A DNA stretch of 48,279 bases from Bacteroidota bacterium. Its GTDB lineage: Bacteria > Bacteroidota > Bacteroidia > Flavobacteriales > Flavobacteriaceae. The stretch spans positions 1 to 48,279 of the forward strand of contig CANFJB010000007.1 in assembly GCA_947447375.1 (NCBI GenBank), in the 5' to 3' direction. Made by a program: the position numbers and the translations under genes. The notes below the pieces were generated by a model. It did not search any database. It was not told where the DNA came from and was given only the letters and a program-made list of their open reading frames with translations. This document shows, in pieces, positions 6,636-17,156 of the stretch. Position 1 is the first letter of the stretch. Every line of letters starts with the position of its first letter.

Positions 6636-7817
6636 TTATTTTATTTTGTTGCAAAGTAAAACTATTTTATCATTATTTAGGTCGGTTGTAAAAAAACTAT
6701 ATATTGAACCGCCGTCTTTTATTTTCCATTTTTTTCTAATTTCTTCAACGCTTTCCGGGAAATTTCTGGTTGTAATATTCGCTTTTGTATTTTCTAAATT
6801 GGTTTTCATTTCTTGTTTTGAATAGGAGAAAACCTTTTTAATTTCAAATATTCTTCCTGGAAATTCAATTAGATTTTCTGAAGTGTATAAATGTGAATGG
6901 GAGTGAAGTTTGCCAAGATTGTATTGGATTCCTATTTCATCAAAACCACCCGATTTCATAATGGCATTATTGGGTTCGTATAAATAATTTTTCGGAAGTT
7001 CGTAATGGGGTAATTCTAGATTTGAATTGAATTCAAAATTAAATGTTTCTAATTTTTCATTGACAATGTTGATGGTTTTAACTTCTGTATTACCAATAAA
7101 ATTTGCATTTAATTCCCAAAGCAACTCTTTCACTTCATTATCAACCGCAACAATATGAATGCATTTTACATTTCTTAATTCTGATAAACCTGCAGAAATA
7201 TCTAGAATTGGCGCTGTTTTAATTAGAATTTTATCTGTTTTTGAAAAATAAAATGAGAGTAATTCAGGTACATTCGGCAGACAATCTTTTAGCATAAAAA
7301 CTTTGCCTTTTTGATCATTTCGTCTAGAAGGATCGATATAAATCCAATCTATTTTTTGATGGTAATTATTCAGGATTTCATAACTATCACCTGAAAAACA
7401 CATCACATTTTCTATTCCGAATTGCTTGAAATTATGATTGACAATATCGGACAATTCGCCATCTATTTCACAATGAATTACATTTTTTATTCTCATCGAA
7501 TAATAAAAACAATCCACCCCAAATCCGCCTGTTAAATCAATTAAAGTTTCTCCATTTACAATTTTAGATTTGTACAAGGCGGTTTTTTCTGATGAAGTTT
7601 GCTCTACAGAAATTTTACTTGGGTAAATGATGTTTTCAGAAGAAAAATAGGTAGGAAGTTTGTCTTTTGCCTTAGATTTTGCTGCAATTTGATTCAATAT
7701 TGTAGCCCAATTAACTTCAGGAAATGGATTTTTTTGCAAAGCCAATTTAGATATATCAACACCTAATTGCGAATTGATATATTTTTGAATCTCAAGATTT
7801 AATAAAGCAATATCCAT
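6636..7817 (-). CDS. Class I SAM-dependent methyltransferase, PG_1098 type with THUMP-like C-terminus
   Basis: A 393-residue cytoplasmic protein. The SAM-binding motif I is LIDLTGGFGVDCFYY (about residues 92-106). The acidic strand and catalytic-type motif is DWIYIDPSRR, as in nucleic-acid methyltransferases of the Bacteroidota PG_1098 family. The last 90 residues (from about 300) form a ferredoxin-like/THUMP-like region (ITTRNFPESVEEIRKKWKIKDGG) suggesting RNA binding. Its operon with tsaD and rsmE supports a role in RNA modification, but target and position are not known. It lies 11 bp after the DUF4159 gene. Confidence 0.85.
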   Translation of the reverse strand: MDIALLNLEIQKYINSQLGVDISKLALQKNPFPEVNWATILNQIAAKSKAKDKLPTYFSSENIIYPSKISVEQTSSEKTALYKSKIVNGETLIDLTGGFGVDCFYYSMRIKNVIHCEIDGELSDIVNHNFKQFGIENVMCFSGDSYEILNNYHQKIDWIYIDPSRRNDQKGKVFMLKDCLPNVPELLSFYFSKTDKILIKTAPILDISAGLSELRNVKCIHIVAVDNEVKELLWELNANFIGNTEVKTINIVNEKLETFNFEFNSNLELPHYELPKNYLYEPNNAIMKSGGFDEIGIQYNLGKLHSHSHLYTSENLIEFPGRIFEIKKVFSYSKQEMKTNLENTKANITTRNFPESVEEIRKKWKIKDGGSIYSFFTTDLNNDKIVLLCNKIK

Positions 7818-7828
7818 CGAATTAAAAT

Positions 7829-8467
7829 CTAATTATTAAAAATATAATTTAGGATGTTGGCGCCCATTTTTAAAGCTTTTTCACGAACTTCAAGAGGGTC
7901 GTTATGAACATCGGCATCTTCCCAACCGTCTCCTAAATCGGTTTCATAAGTATATAGTAAAACCAATCTATTTTCAATAAAAATTCCGAATGCTTGAGGT
8001 CTTTTACCGTCGTGTTCGTGAATTTTTGGTATTCCGGCAGGAAATGAATTTGGTTTTTGAAAAATAGGGTGATTGGCAGGTATTTCTACCAAAGCATTGT
8101 CAGGGAAAATTTTCGTAATTTCTTTCCTGATATATTCATTCATTCCGTAATTATCATCTATATGAAGAAAACCACCAGAAGTCAGGTAATTTCTTAGGTT
8201 TTCAACTTCTGATGGGTTAAATACCACATTTCCATGTCCAGTTGCATGAACATAGGGATAGGAAAAAATATCAGGACTACTAGGAGTTACAACAGCATTT
8301 TTAGGTAAAATTTTGGTCCCAATAGTTTGATTACAATATTTTATCAAGTTAGGTAATGAAGTTGGATTTGCATACCAATCGCCACCGCCATTGTATTTCA
8401 ACAAAGCAATTTCTTGAGAAAAACTATTTAAAGAAAATAGTATAACTAATACATATATTTTTTTCAT
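7829..8467 (-). CDS. DUF4159 domain secreted protein
   Basis: A 212-residue protein with a signal peptide (to NSFSQ, about 18). The mature part matches the DUF4159 family, which has a flavodoxin/glutamine-amidotransferase-like fold: GGGDWYANPTSLPNL near the start, the central FLHIDDNYGMN, and a C-terminal YETDLGDGWEDADVH segment rich in acidic and His residues. No biochemical role is established to my knowledge. It follows rsmE by 39 bp in the same operon; the export signal contrasts with its RNA-modifying neighbours. Confidence 0.85.
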   Translation of the reverse strand: MKKIYVLVILFSLNSFSQEIALLKYNGGGDWYANPTSLPNLIKYCNQTIGTKILPKNAVVTPSSPDIFSYPYVHATGHGNVVFNPSEVENLRNYLTSGGFLHIDDNYGMNEYIRKEITKIFPDNALVEIPANHPIFQKPNSFPAGIPKIHEHDGKRPQAFGIFIENRLVLLYTYETDLGDGWEDADVHNDPLEVREKALKMGANILNYIFNN

Positions 8468-8501
8468 AGAATGATTTTCAAATTACGCATTGTTTTTTAT
8501 T

Positions 8502-8523
8502 CCCCCTTAGGGGGTTAGGGGGC
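8502..8523. repeat. CCCCCTAA-type short repeat overlapping the rsmE 3' end
   Basis: On the minus strand two CCCCCTAA words are followed by GGGGG, so the second word and the G-run can pair (CCCCC-TAA-GGGGG). The G/C tracts stand out in this AT-rich context. The element encodes the last residues and the stop codon of rsmE. Confidence 0.7.
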
Positions 8524-9226
8524 TTTCATTAATAAAAACAACGCTGTGACACGCTACAACTGCCGCTGTTTCTGTTCGTAATCGTGTTGAGCCTAAAGTT
8601 ATTGGAATATAATTGTTCTCGAGTGCTAATGTAATTTCTTTATTTGAAAAATCTCCTTCTGGACCAATTAAAACGGTAACATTTTCATTAGGTTTTACAA
8701 GTGATTTCAATGATTTTTTATCTGTTTCTTCGCAGTGAGCTATTAGTAGTAAGCCTTCCTTTTTTTGTTTGATAAAATCTTTGAAAGAAATAGGCTCGTT
8801 AAGCTTAGGCAAATAATAGTGCAAAGATTGTTTCATCGCCGATTGTACTATTTTGTCGAAACGATCGGTTTTAACAAATTTTCTTTCAGAATGATCACAA
8901 ATGATTGGCGTGATTTCTGAAATTCCTATTTCGGTCGCTTTTTCTAAAAACCATTCGTATCTGTCGTTCATTTTTGTTGGAGCAACCGCTAAATGCAAAT
9001 GGTATTTCGGAGTTTCTGATTTCTCATAACTGATTATTTTAACCAAGCATTTACTATCTGAACCAACTACAATTTCAGTTTTAAATAAATATCCCAATCC
9101 ATTGGTAACAAATAAAATATCACCACCTTGCTTGCGTAAAACTTTAATAATGTGTTTGCTTTCTTCCTTGTCGAAAGTAAAACTATCTGTAGCCTCGTTG
9201 ATATTTGGATTATAGAATAATTGCAT
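8507..9226 (-). CDS. rsmE: 16S rRNA (uracil-1498-N3)-methyltransferase
   Basis: A 239-residue SPOUT-class enzyme that methylates N3 of U1498 of 16S rRNA. It has an N-terminal PUA-like region (HIIKVLRKQGGDILFVTNG) and a C-terminal trefoil-knot SAM site with the family hallmarks VLIGPEGDFSNKEI and LGSTRLRTETAAVVA. The C-terminal SPLTP and the stop are supplied by the CCCCCTAA repeat, so the original terminus was probably slightly different. It starts 4 bp after the tsaD stop; the two are co-transcribed. Confidence 0.95.
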   Translation of the reverse strand: MQLFYNPNINEATDSFTFDKEESKHIIKVLRKQGGDILFVTNGLGYLFKTEIVVGSDSKCLVKIISYEKSETPKYHLHLAVAPTKMNDRYEWFLEKATEIGISEITPIICDHSERKFVKTDRFDKIVQSAMKQSLHYYLPKLNEPISFKDFIKQKKEGLLLIAHCEETDKKSLKSLVKPNENVTVLIGPEGDFSNKEITLALENNYIPITLGSTRLRTETAAVVACHSVVFINESPLTP

Positions 9227-9230
9227 AGTA

Positions 9231-10253
9231 TTAAAATTGAATTCTAGCTTTAGAAACTACATCTGAAGTTTCGAAATTTTCTTGTAAATATTTTTGATAA
9301 CCTACAATTCCAATCATTGCAGCATTATCGGTGGTGTATTCAAATTTTGGAATATAAGTTTGCCATCCGTATTTCGTTTGGGCTTCGTTCATAGCGTTTC
9401 TAATGCCTGAATTTGCTGAAACTCCACCACCAATTGCAATTCTATTTATACCGGTTTGGTTTACAGCCAATTTCATTTTATCCATTAAAATTTCTATAAT
9501 ACTGTGTTGGATAGAAGCGCAAATATCATTTAAATTTTCTTCAATGAAATTTGGATTTACAGCTACATTTTTTTGAATGAAATACAATATTGCAGTTTTC
9601 AAACCAGAAAAACTAAAATCCAAACCAGGAACTTTAGGTTTGGTAAAGGCAAAAGCTTTTGGATTGCCTAATTGGGCATATTTATCAACCAATGGGCCCC
9701 CAGGATAGGGTAAACCTAAAATTTTTGCACTTTTATCAAACGCTTCGCCAACTGCGTCATCAGTGGTTTCCCCAATAATTTCCATGTCAAAATAATCGTT
9801 CACTTTTACTATCTGTGTGTGACCTCCCGAAATGGTTAAAGCTAGAAATGGAAAGCTTGGTTTTTGATAGCCTTCTTCATCAATAAAATGCGCTAAAATG
9901 TGCGCTTGCATATGATTTACAGCTATTAATGGAATATTTAATGCCAATGACAATGATTTTGCAAAAGAACCTCCAACCAATAAAGAACCCATTAATCCAG
10001 GTCCTTGTGTAAAAGCTATTGCTGTTAACTGTTCTTTTTGTATATTCGCTTTGCGAAGTGCGGCATCAATAACAGGTACAATATTTTGTTGGTGTGCTCT
10101 TGAAGCTAATTCAGGAACAACGCCACCGTACTGATTGTGAATGAGTTGATTGGCCACAATATTAGATAAAACTTTATCGTTTTGTAAGATAGCGGCAGCA
10201 GTATCGTCACACGAACTTTCAATTGCAAGTATATAAACTGGCTTATTGGACAT
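9231..10253 (-). CDS. tsaD: tRNA N6-adenosine threonylcarbamoyltransferase subunit TsaD
   Basis: TsaD (Kae1/Gcp) transfers the threonylcarbamoyl group from TC-AMP to A37 of ANN-decoding tRNAs, with TsaB and TsaE. The ASKHA fold begins ILAIESSCDDTAAA, the metal-binding HxxxH is HMQAH (about 114-118), and nucleotide motifs include GGHTQIV, GGPLVDKYA and GGGVSANSG. The start is placed at MSNKPVYIL. An in-frame ATG lies 33 bp upstream at 10286, but its extra 11 residues are not family-like, and a perfect -7 element at 10309-10316 puts the likely transcript start close to it, leaving a normal leader for 10253. First gene of the five-gene minus operon and divergent from tamB. Confidence 0.95.
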   Translation of the reverse strand: MSNKPVYILAIESSCDDTAAAILQNDKVLSNIVANQLIHNQYGGVVPELASRAHQQNIVPVIDAALRKANIQKEQLTAIAFTQGPGLMGSLLVGGSFAKSLSLALNIPLIAVNHMQAHILAHFIDEEGYQKPSFPFLALTISGGHTQIVKVNDYFDMEIIGETTDDAVGEAFDKSAKILGLPYPGGPLVDKYAQLGNPKAFAFTKPKVPGLDFSFSGLKTAILYFIQKNVAVNPNFIEENLNDICASIQHSIIEILMDKMKLAVNQTGINRIAIGGGVSANSGIRNAMNEAQTKYGWQTYIPKFEYTTDNAAMIGIVGYQKYLQENFETSDVVSKARIQF

Positions 10254-10308
10254 AAAAGGATTGAATTTTATAAAATTTCTATCCAAAAATGATCATTTTC
10301 GGATTGGT

Positions 10309-10316
10309 CAAAATTA
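10309..10316 (-). promoter_or_regulatory. Candidate -7 element of the tsaD operon
   Basis: The minus strand reads TAATTTTG, a full match to TAnnTTTG. Initiation would fall near 10302, giving about 50 nt of leader before the 10253 start. No CAA/TTG partner is seen at the usual spacing. Confidence 0.5.
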
Positions 10317-10386
10317 AAGAATTTTTATTTAAGGACTACAGATTTTAGAGTATAAATAGTAAGAGTATAAATTAAAAGTAACAAGT

Positions 10387-13300
10387 ATCAAAAAAGTTAA
10401 AAAAATAGTATTCCGCATCCTCCTAGGAATTGTCCTACTATTTCTGGTACTTGGAATTACCTTGTCGCTTCCTGTTGTTCAAACCCGAATAGGAGAATAT
10501 GTGACAGAAATGCTTCGAAAAGACTACAAAGCGGATATTAATGTGGAACAAGTTTCTGTTTCTATTTTTGGTGGAGTAAAATTAAAAGGGGTCTTAATTC
10601 GAGACCATCATAAATTAAAGATGATTTCGGCTAAAAGTATTAAAACCAATATTTTAAGTTTTGAAAAACTATATAATGGAGATTTACTATTTGGTGAAAT
10701 TAGAATTGATAGTTTATTTTTTAATCTCACAACTTATAAAGGTGAAAAAGACACTAATATTGGTAAATTTGCTGACCTTTTTGACAGTGGAAAGCCATCC
10801 ACAAAGCCATTTTTATTGAAATCTAAGAATGTTTACATTACCAATAGTGCTTTTCAATTATCTGATGAAAACGGTAGTTCGCCAAAACAATTGGATTTCA
10901 AAAAACTAAATATTGAAACCAGTAACTTAAAAATTTATGGTCCAGAAGTTTCCACTAATATTCTGAAAATGTCATTCTTAGATCATCGTGGTGTGATAGT
11001 TAATGATTTAAAAGCCAAATTCGAGTACACTTTAAAACATATAAAAGTCGATCAATTAAGTCTAGTTACAGAACATTCATTTATTAATGGAACTGCAATT
11101 TTAAATTATAATATTAAAGATTTTGCCGACTTCAACAACAAAGTTGAATTCAATGTTAAAATAGATTCTGCTTCGATTGCATCTAATGATGTTCGTTATT
11201 TTTATAAAGAATTAGGTGAAAACCAACACTTCAAAATCAGATCTAATATTAAGGGAACACTTAATGATTTGTATTTTTCAAAATTAAATTTAGTAGATAG
11301 AAACACTACTCGAATAAATGGAAATATTAATTTCAAAAACCTTTTAGGTAGTCAAAACCAACCTTTTTATATGAAAGGTAATTTTAATAAATTGTCTTCA
11401 AATTATAAAGATTTGGTGAAAATTTTGCCCAATATTTTAGGAAAGAGCTTACCAAGCACCTTGAATAAATTGGGTCAATTTGATTTACGAGGTAAAACCG
11501 AAATCACAACTTCGACCATAGCGGCTGATTTTTATATGACGACTTCTTTAGGAAATTTGCAGTCCAATTTGAAAATGTATGACATTGACAATATCGATAA
11601 TGCATCTTACAAAGGGAATTTAATATTGGAACACTTTAAAGTTGGTAAATTTCTTGGTAAAAAAGATTTGGATTTTGTTACATTGAATTTTGATATTGAC
11701 GGAAAAGGATTTAAACTTAAAAATTTGAACACTTCATTGTCTGGAGATATTTATAAAATTAAATATAAAGGATATGAATATACAAATATTGTTGTTAATG
11801 GTAACTTTAAAAACCCCATTTTTAAAGGTAGATTAAACGTAAATGATCCTAATTTATTTATGGATTTTGATGGATTGGTCGATCTTGAAAAGAAAGATAT
11901 AAACTATAATTTTAATGCCAAAATTGATTATGCCAATTTGAAAAAATTGAATTTGGTTCAAAAAGATAGCATTTCAGTTTTTAAAGGTGATATTGACATG
12001 AGGGTTTCGGGAACCAATTTAGACAATATCAAAGGCGCTGTAAAAATGACCAATATTTCTTATCAAAATCCAAAAGACACTTATTATTTTGATGATTTTG
12101 ATTTAAATTCTAGTTTTGATGAGAACAATATCCGAACAATTTCTATCAATTCACCTGATATTGTTCAGGGAAAAATTGTAGGGAATTTTCAAATCGATCA
12201 ATTGCAAAAAATGGTCGAAAATTCTTTAGGAAGTCTTTATGCTAACTATAAACCTAATAAAATCAAGCAAGGACAGTTTTTGAAATTCGATTTTTCTATT
12301 TATAATAAAATCATTGATGTTTTTTTACCTGGAATTTCATTGGCACCAAATACTTTATTCCAAGGATCAATAAATTCAGATAGAAACGATTTTAAATTTA
12401 ATTTCAATTCTCCTAAAATCACTGCATTTGAGAATAATTTTCATAAAATAAGTATTAGAATTGATAATAAAAATCCACTTTACAATGCTTATGTTTCAAT
12501 GGATAGCATTCAAACTAAAAACTATAAAATTTCAGATTTTAGTTCTATTAATGTTATTCAAAACGACACTTTATTTGTTAGATCTGAATTTAAGGGTGGA
12601 AATAAGGCAGAAGATTACTACAAACTGAATGTTTTCCATACAATCAATAAACAGAATAATAATGTTGTTGGAATTCAAAAATCAGAAATTAAATTTAAGA
12701 ATGTATTATGGTTTTTAAATGAAAATAGCGATGATAAGAATAAAATTGTTTTTGATAAAAGATTATCTAACTTTTCATTTGACGACATTGGATTGACCCA
12801 TGAAAACGAAAAAGTAGAATTTAAAGGTTTTATTAATGATAATAATACTAAGGATCTTAATTTGAATTTCACCAATATCGATATCAATAAGTTAACCCCT
12901 GAGATTTCTGATTTTACATTTAATGGGATATTAAATGGAAATGTAAATTTGAAACAGAATAACAATATCTACCAGCCTATTGCTTCATTATATATAGATA
13001 ATCTAAGTGTAAATAAAGTACTTTTAGGTAAATTAAATTTAGATATTTCGGGTGATAATGAGTTGAAAAAGTTCAATGTAAATTCATCAATTGTTAATGA
13101 AAATATTGAATCTTTCAATGCAAAAGGGGAGTTTAATATTGAAAACCAAGAAACAAAAACCAATTTAGATTTGCGTTTCAATAAATTTAATTTAGGTGTT
13201 TTGGGATTAATTGGTGGTGATATTATTACCAATATAAAAGGATATGCATCTGGAAGTACTAATATTGAAGGGGTAATTACCGATCCTAAAGTCAATGGTA

Positions 13301-14880
13301 GAATGTATCTTGAAGATTCTGGAATTTCTATTCCTTATTTAAATGTGAATTATGAGTTTGAAAAAAACTCGATTGTTGATATTACCGAGAATTCTTTTAT
13401 CATTAGAAATGCCAGTATTAGTGATTCCAAATTTAAATCTCAAGGTATATTAGACGGAAGAGTAAAACATAATAAATTTTCTGATTGGGTTTTAGATTTA
13501 AAAGTAAAATCGGATAGATTCCTTGCATTAGATACAAAAGATAGAGAGGATGCTGCTTATTTTGGAACAGCTTTTATAGATGGTGTTGCCTCAATATCAG
13601 GTCCGGCAGATGGTTTGATAATTAAAATTGATGCAAAATCTGAAAAAGGCACCGCAATTAAAATTCCAATTAATGACGTTGATGCTTCTGGAACAAACGA
13701 TTACATTCATTTCCTTACCTCAAAAGAGAAATACAATAATGGAAAAGGAGTTGCAAATAATTCTAGAAATTATAATGGATTAGAATTAAAATTCAACCTA
13801 GATATCAATCAGAAAGCGGAGATTGAAGTGATTTTGAACCGAAATTCTGGTCATGGAATGAAAGGTCGTGGAAATGGAAATTTATTGTTAGAAATTAATA
13901 CTTTAGGTAAATTCATTATGACTGGGGATTTCCAAGTTTATGAAGGTACTTATAATTTTAAATACGGTGGTATTATTGATAAGAAGTTTAAGGTTAAAAA
14001 ATTCGGATCAATTGTTTGGGAAGGAGATCCTCTTAAAGCAAATATTAATTTAGAAGCGGTTTATGAAACCACTGCAAATCCTGCAGTTTTATTGGATAAT
14101 CCATCGGTCAATAAAAAAGTACCTGTAGATGTAATAATTGGAATTAAAGGAAATCTAAGTAATGTAGAACCCGATTTTTCTATCAACTTCCCAACGGTAA
14201 GTTCGGTTTTAAAATCGGAAATTCAATATAAATTGGATGATAAAGATACGCGTCAAAAACAAGCCTTATATTTACTTTCATCGGGAGGTTTTTTAAGTCA
14301 ATTAGGTATAAGTCAAACCGATTTAACTGGTAATATTTTTGAGAAATTCAGTGGAATCTTTAACGATATTTTTCAAGACGAAGAAGGTAAATTCAATTTG
14401 GGTATTGATTACGTTTTAGCCGATAAACGTCCTGGAACAGAAACCGATGGTAGATTTGGAGTTACCGTTTCTTCAAAAATAAATGACAGAATTACTTTTA
14501 ATGGAAAATTAGGTGTTCCTATTGGTGGAATAAATCAATCGGCAGTTGTAGGTGATGTTGAAGTTCAATATCGTGTTAATGAAGATGGAACCTTAAATTT
14601 GAGGGTGTTTAATAAAGAAAATGATATTAGTTATATTGGTCAAAGTATTGGTTATACTCAGGGATTGGGACTTTCATATGAAATAGATTTCAATACATTT
14701 AAGGAGTTGGTAAACAAGTTATTTAAGAAAAAGATTTTAGCTCCTAAAGAAAATAAACCAAGCGACCAATCAGATTCGGATGTTCCAAATGATGGGATCA
14801 ATTTCAAAACTAAAAAGAATAAGTCTAAAAAGAATATTAAAGTAAATTCTGAAGCAGTTTTAAATAAAGAAATAGATTAA
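10387..14880 (+). CDS. TamB-domain translocation/assembly protein (DUF490), apparent non-canonical start
   Basis: A protein of about 1497 residues with an N-terminal signal anchor, a very long repetitive beta-sheet body and a C-terminal TamB/DUF490 domain (about the last 450 residues; VYEGTYNFKYGGIIDKKF, VEPDFSINFPTVSS). AsmA/TamB-type proteins bridge the inner and outer membranes and are implicated in lipid transport or outer-membrane protein assembly. The reading frame is open from 10363, and its codons from 10387 give a typical anchor, (I/M)KKVKKIVFRILLGIVLLFLVLGITL, leading into SLPVVQTRIGEYV. No ATG, GTG or TTG occurs in frame before TTG at 10462, which lies after the anchor and would delete it. 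I therefore place the start at the ATC codon 10387 (AUC initiation, or an ATG changed by mutation or sequencing error). The conservative start is 10462. Confidence 0.88.
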   Translation: MKKVKKIVFRILLGIVLLFLVLGITLSLPVVQTRIGEYVTEMLRKDYKADINVEQVSVSIFGGVKLKGVLIRDHHKLKMISAKSIKTNILSFEKLYNGDLLFGEIRIDSLFFNLTTYKGEKDTNIGKFADLFDSGKPSTKPFLLKSKNVYITNSAFQLSDENGSSPKQLDFKKLNIETSNLKIYGPEVSTNILKMSFLDHRGVIVNDLKAKFEYTLKHIKVDQLSLVTEHSFINGTAILNYNIKDFADFNNKVEFNVKIDSASIASNDVRYFYKELGENQHFKIRSNIKGTLNDLYFSKLNLVDRNTTRINGNINFKNLLGSQNQPFYMKGNFNKLSSNYKDLVKILPNILGKSLPSTLNKLGQFDLRGKTEITTSTIAADFYMTTSLGNLQSNLKMYDIDNIDNASYKGNLILEHFKVGKFLGKKDLDFVTLNFDIDGKGFKLKNLNTSLSGDIYKIKYKGYEYTNIVVNGNFKNPIFKGRLNVNDPNLFMDFDGLVDLEKKDINYNFNAKIDYANLKKLNLVQKDSISVFKGDIDMRVSGTNLDNIKGAVKMTNISYQNPKDTYYFDDFDLNSSFDENNIRTISINSPDIVQGKIVGNFQIDQLQKMVENSLGSLYANYKPNKIKQGQFLKFDFSIYNKIIDVFLPGISLAPNTLFQGSINSDRNDFKFNFNSPKITAFENNFHKISIRIDNKNPLYNAYVSMDSIQTKNYKISDFSSINVIQNDTLFVRSEFKGGNKAEDYYKLNVFHTINKQNNNVVGIQKSEIKFKNVLWFLNENSDDKNKIVFDKRLSNFSFDDIGLTHENEKVEFKGFINDNNTKDLNLNFTNIDINKLTPEISDFTFNGILNGNVNLKQNNNIYQPIASLYIDNLSVNKVLLGKLNLDISGDNELKKFNVNSSIVNENIESFNAKGEFNIENQETKTNLDLRFNKFNLGVLGLIGGDIITNIKGYASGSTNIEGVITDPKVNGRMYLEDSGISIPYLNVNYEFEKNSIVDITENSFIIRNASISDSKFKSQGILDGRVKHNKFSDWVLDLKVKSDRFLALDTKDREDAAYFGTAFIDGVASISGPADGLIIKIDAKSEKGTAIKIPINDVDASGTNDYIHFLTSKEKYNNGKGVANNSRNYNGLELKFNLDINQKAEIEVILNRNSGHGMKGRGNGNLLLEINTLGKFIMTGDFQVYEGTYNFKYGGIIDKKFKVKKFGSIVWEGDPLKANINLEAVYETTANPAVLLDNPSVNKKVPVDVIIGIKGNLSNVEPDFSINFPTVSSVLKSEIQYKLDDKDTRQKQALYLLSSGGFLSQLGISQTDLTGNIFEKFSGIFNDIFQDEEGKFNLGIDYVLADKRPGTETDGRFGVTVSSKINDRITFNGKLGVPIGGINQSAVVGDVEVQYRVNEDGTLNLRVFNKENDISYIGQSIGYTQGLGLSYEIDFNTFKELVNKLFKKKILAPKENKPSDQSDSDVPNDGINFKTKKNKSKKNIKVNSEAVLNKEID

Positions 14881-15038
14881 TTACTTTCAATAATTTACTT
14901 TGTTAATTAGCTAAAAAAGTGCCTGTATAAAAAACTTATCAACGAAAACGTTTGAATTTAAGTAATTTATGAATTTAACAATAAATCCACTTTTTTTAAA
15001 CCCAATTTATAGTAAGTTTACATTTTAAAACATAAAAA

Positions 15039-16025
15039 ATGAGTAATACAATAAAAAAAATAGGTGTTCTAACTTCTGGAGGAGATTCTCCGGGAATGAA
15101 CGCTGCTATTCGTTCTGTTGTTAGAACTTGTGCCTATCACAACATTGATTGTATTGGTATTTATCGCGGATATCAAGGGATGATAGAAGGAGATTTTAAA
15201 GAGCTTGGACCTCGAAGCGTTAATAATATAATAAATAAAGGAGGAACTATTTTAAAATCAGCTCGTTCAAAAGATTTTATGACCCCTGAAGGTAGGAATC
15301 AAGCCTATATGAATCTTGTTAAAGCAGGTATTGATTCTCTTGTAGTAATAGGTGGAGACGGAAGTTTTACTGGTGCCGAGATTTTTAATAGTGAATACGG
15401 TTTTCCTGTAATGGGAATTCCTGGAACTATAGATAATGATATCTATGGAACTAGTCATACCTTAGGTTACGACACTGCTTTAAATACGGTAATAGAAGTT
15501 ATCGATAAAATTCGGGATACCGCAAGTTCGCATAATCGTTTGTTTTTTGTAGAAGTAATGGGTCGCGATGCAGGTCATATTGCTTTAAACGCAGGTATTG
15601 GAGCTGGAGCCGAAGAGATTTTAATTCCAGAAGAAAATTTAGGTTTAGAACGTTTATTAGATTCTTTAAAGAAAAGCAAGTCTTCAGGAAAATCATCAAG
15701 TATTGTAGTAATTGCTGAAGGTGATAAAATTGGTAAAAGCGTTTTCGAACTTAAAGATTATGTTGAAGCCAATATGCCTGAATATGATGTTCGAGTTTCT
15801 GTGTTAGGACACATGCAAAGAGGGGGTTCACCTTCTTGTTTTGATAGAGTTTTGGCAAGTAGGTTAGGAGTGAAAGCTGTAGAATCATTAATAGAAGGAA
15901 AATCAAATTATATGGTTGGTATTTTAGGGGATAAAATCACTTTAACTCCTTTAGAGCAAGCTATTAAAGGCCATACTGAAATTGATAAAGAATTATTGAG
16001 AGTATCTGACATCATGTCAACGTAA
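15039..16025 (+). CDS. pfkA: ATP-dependent 6-phosphofructokinase
   Basis: A 328-residue bacterial-type PfkA that phosphorylates fructose 6-phosphate to the 1,6-bisphosphate with ATP. Motifs are complete: GVLTSGGDSPGMNAAIR (nucleotide site), IGGDGSFTGA (about 105), the catalytic PGTIDND (about 127-133, including the Asp base), MGRDAGHIAL and LGHMQRGGSPSCFDR (effector and substrate loops). The length is usual for the family. The gap gene follows after 55 bp in the same direction, so the two glycolytic genes are probably co-transcribed. The upstream 158-bp gap has only imperfect -7 candidates. Confidence 0.97.
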   Translation: MSNTIKKIGVLTSGGDSPGMNAAIRSVVRTCAYHNIDCIGIYRGYQGMIEGDFKELGPRSVNNIINKGGTILKSARSKDFMTPEGRNQAYMNLVKAGIDSLVVIGGDGSFTGAEIFNSEYGFPVMGIPGTIDNDIYGTSHTLGYDTALNTVIEVIDKIRDTASSHNRLFFVEVMGRDAGHIALNAGIGAGAEEILIPEENLGLERLLDSLKKSKSSGKSSSIVVIAEGDKIGKSVFELKDYVEANMPEYDVRVSVLGHMQRGGSPSCFDRVLASRLGVKAVESLIEGKSNYMVGILGDKITLTPLEQAIKGHTEIDKELLRVSDIMST

Positions 16026-16032
16026 TAAATAA

Positions 16033-17085
<1,053 letters not shown>

Positions 17086-17096
17086 TACATTTACCT

Positions 17097-17122
17097 AAAT
17101 CCCCATTTATTTGGGGATTTTT
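17097..17122 (+). terminator. Intrinsic terminator after gap
   Basis: AAATCCCC and GGGGATTT pair around a short ATTTATT-type loop and run into TTTTT. The four-GC core and T tract fit a rho-independent terminator 11 bp after the gap stop codon. Confidence 0.85.
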
Positions 17123-17156
17123 GTATCTAATAAATTAATGGTCTAAACCAATTTAT

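Noticed and set aside
8468..8523. Rho-independent terminator between DUF4159 and rsmE
   Set aside because: The CCCCC/GGGGG hairpin is not followed by a T-run on the minus strand, and it lies at the rsmE end within a tight operon.
10384..10462. Frameshift or pseudogene at the tamB 5' end
   Set aside because: The frame is continuous from the anchor into the body without a stop; only the start codon is unusual.
12675..13295. Minus-strand open frames inside the tamB gene
   Set aside because: They are antisense shadows of Lys/Asn-rich codons; the plus-strand protein has clear family features.
14881..15038. Perfect promoter for pfkA
   Set aside because: Only seven-of-eight matches to TAnnTTTG are found (for example TAAGTTTA at 15013-15020), with no suitable upstream TTG, so no site is called.
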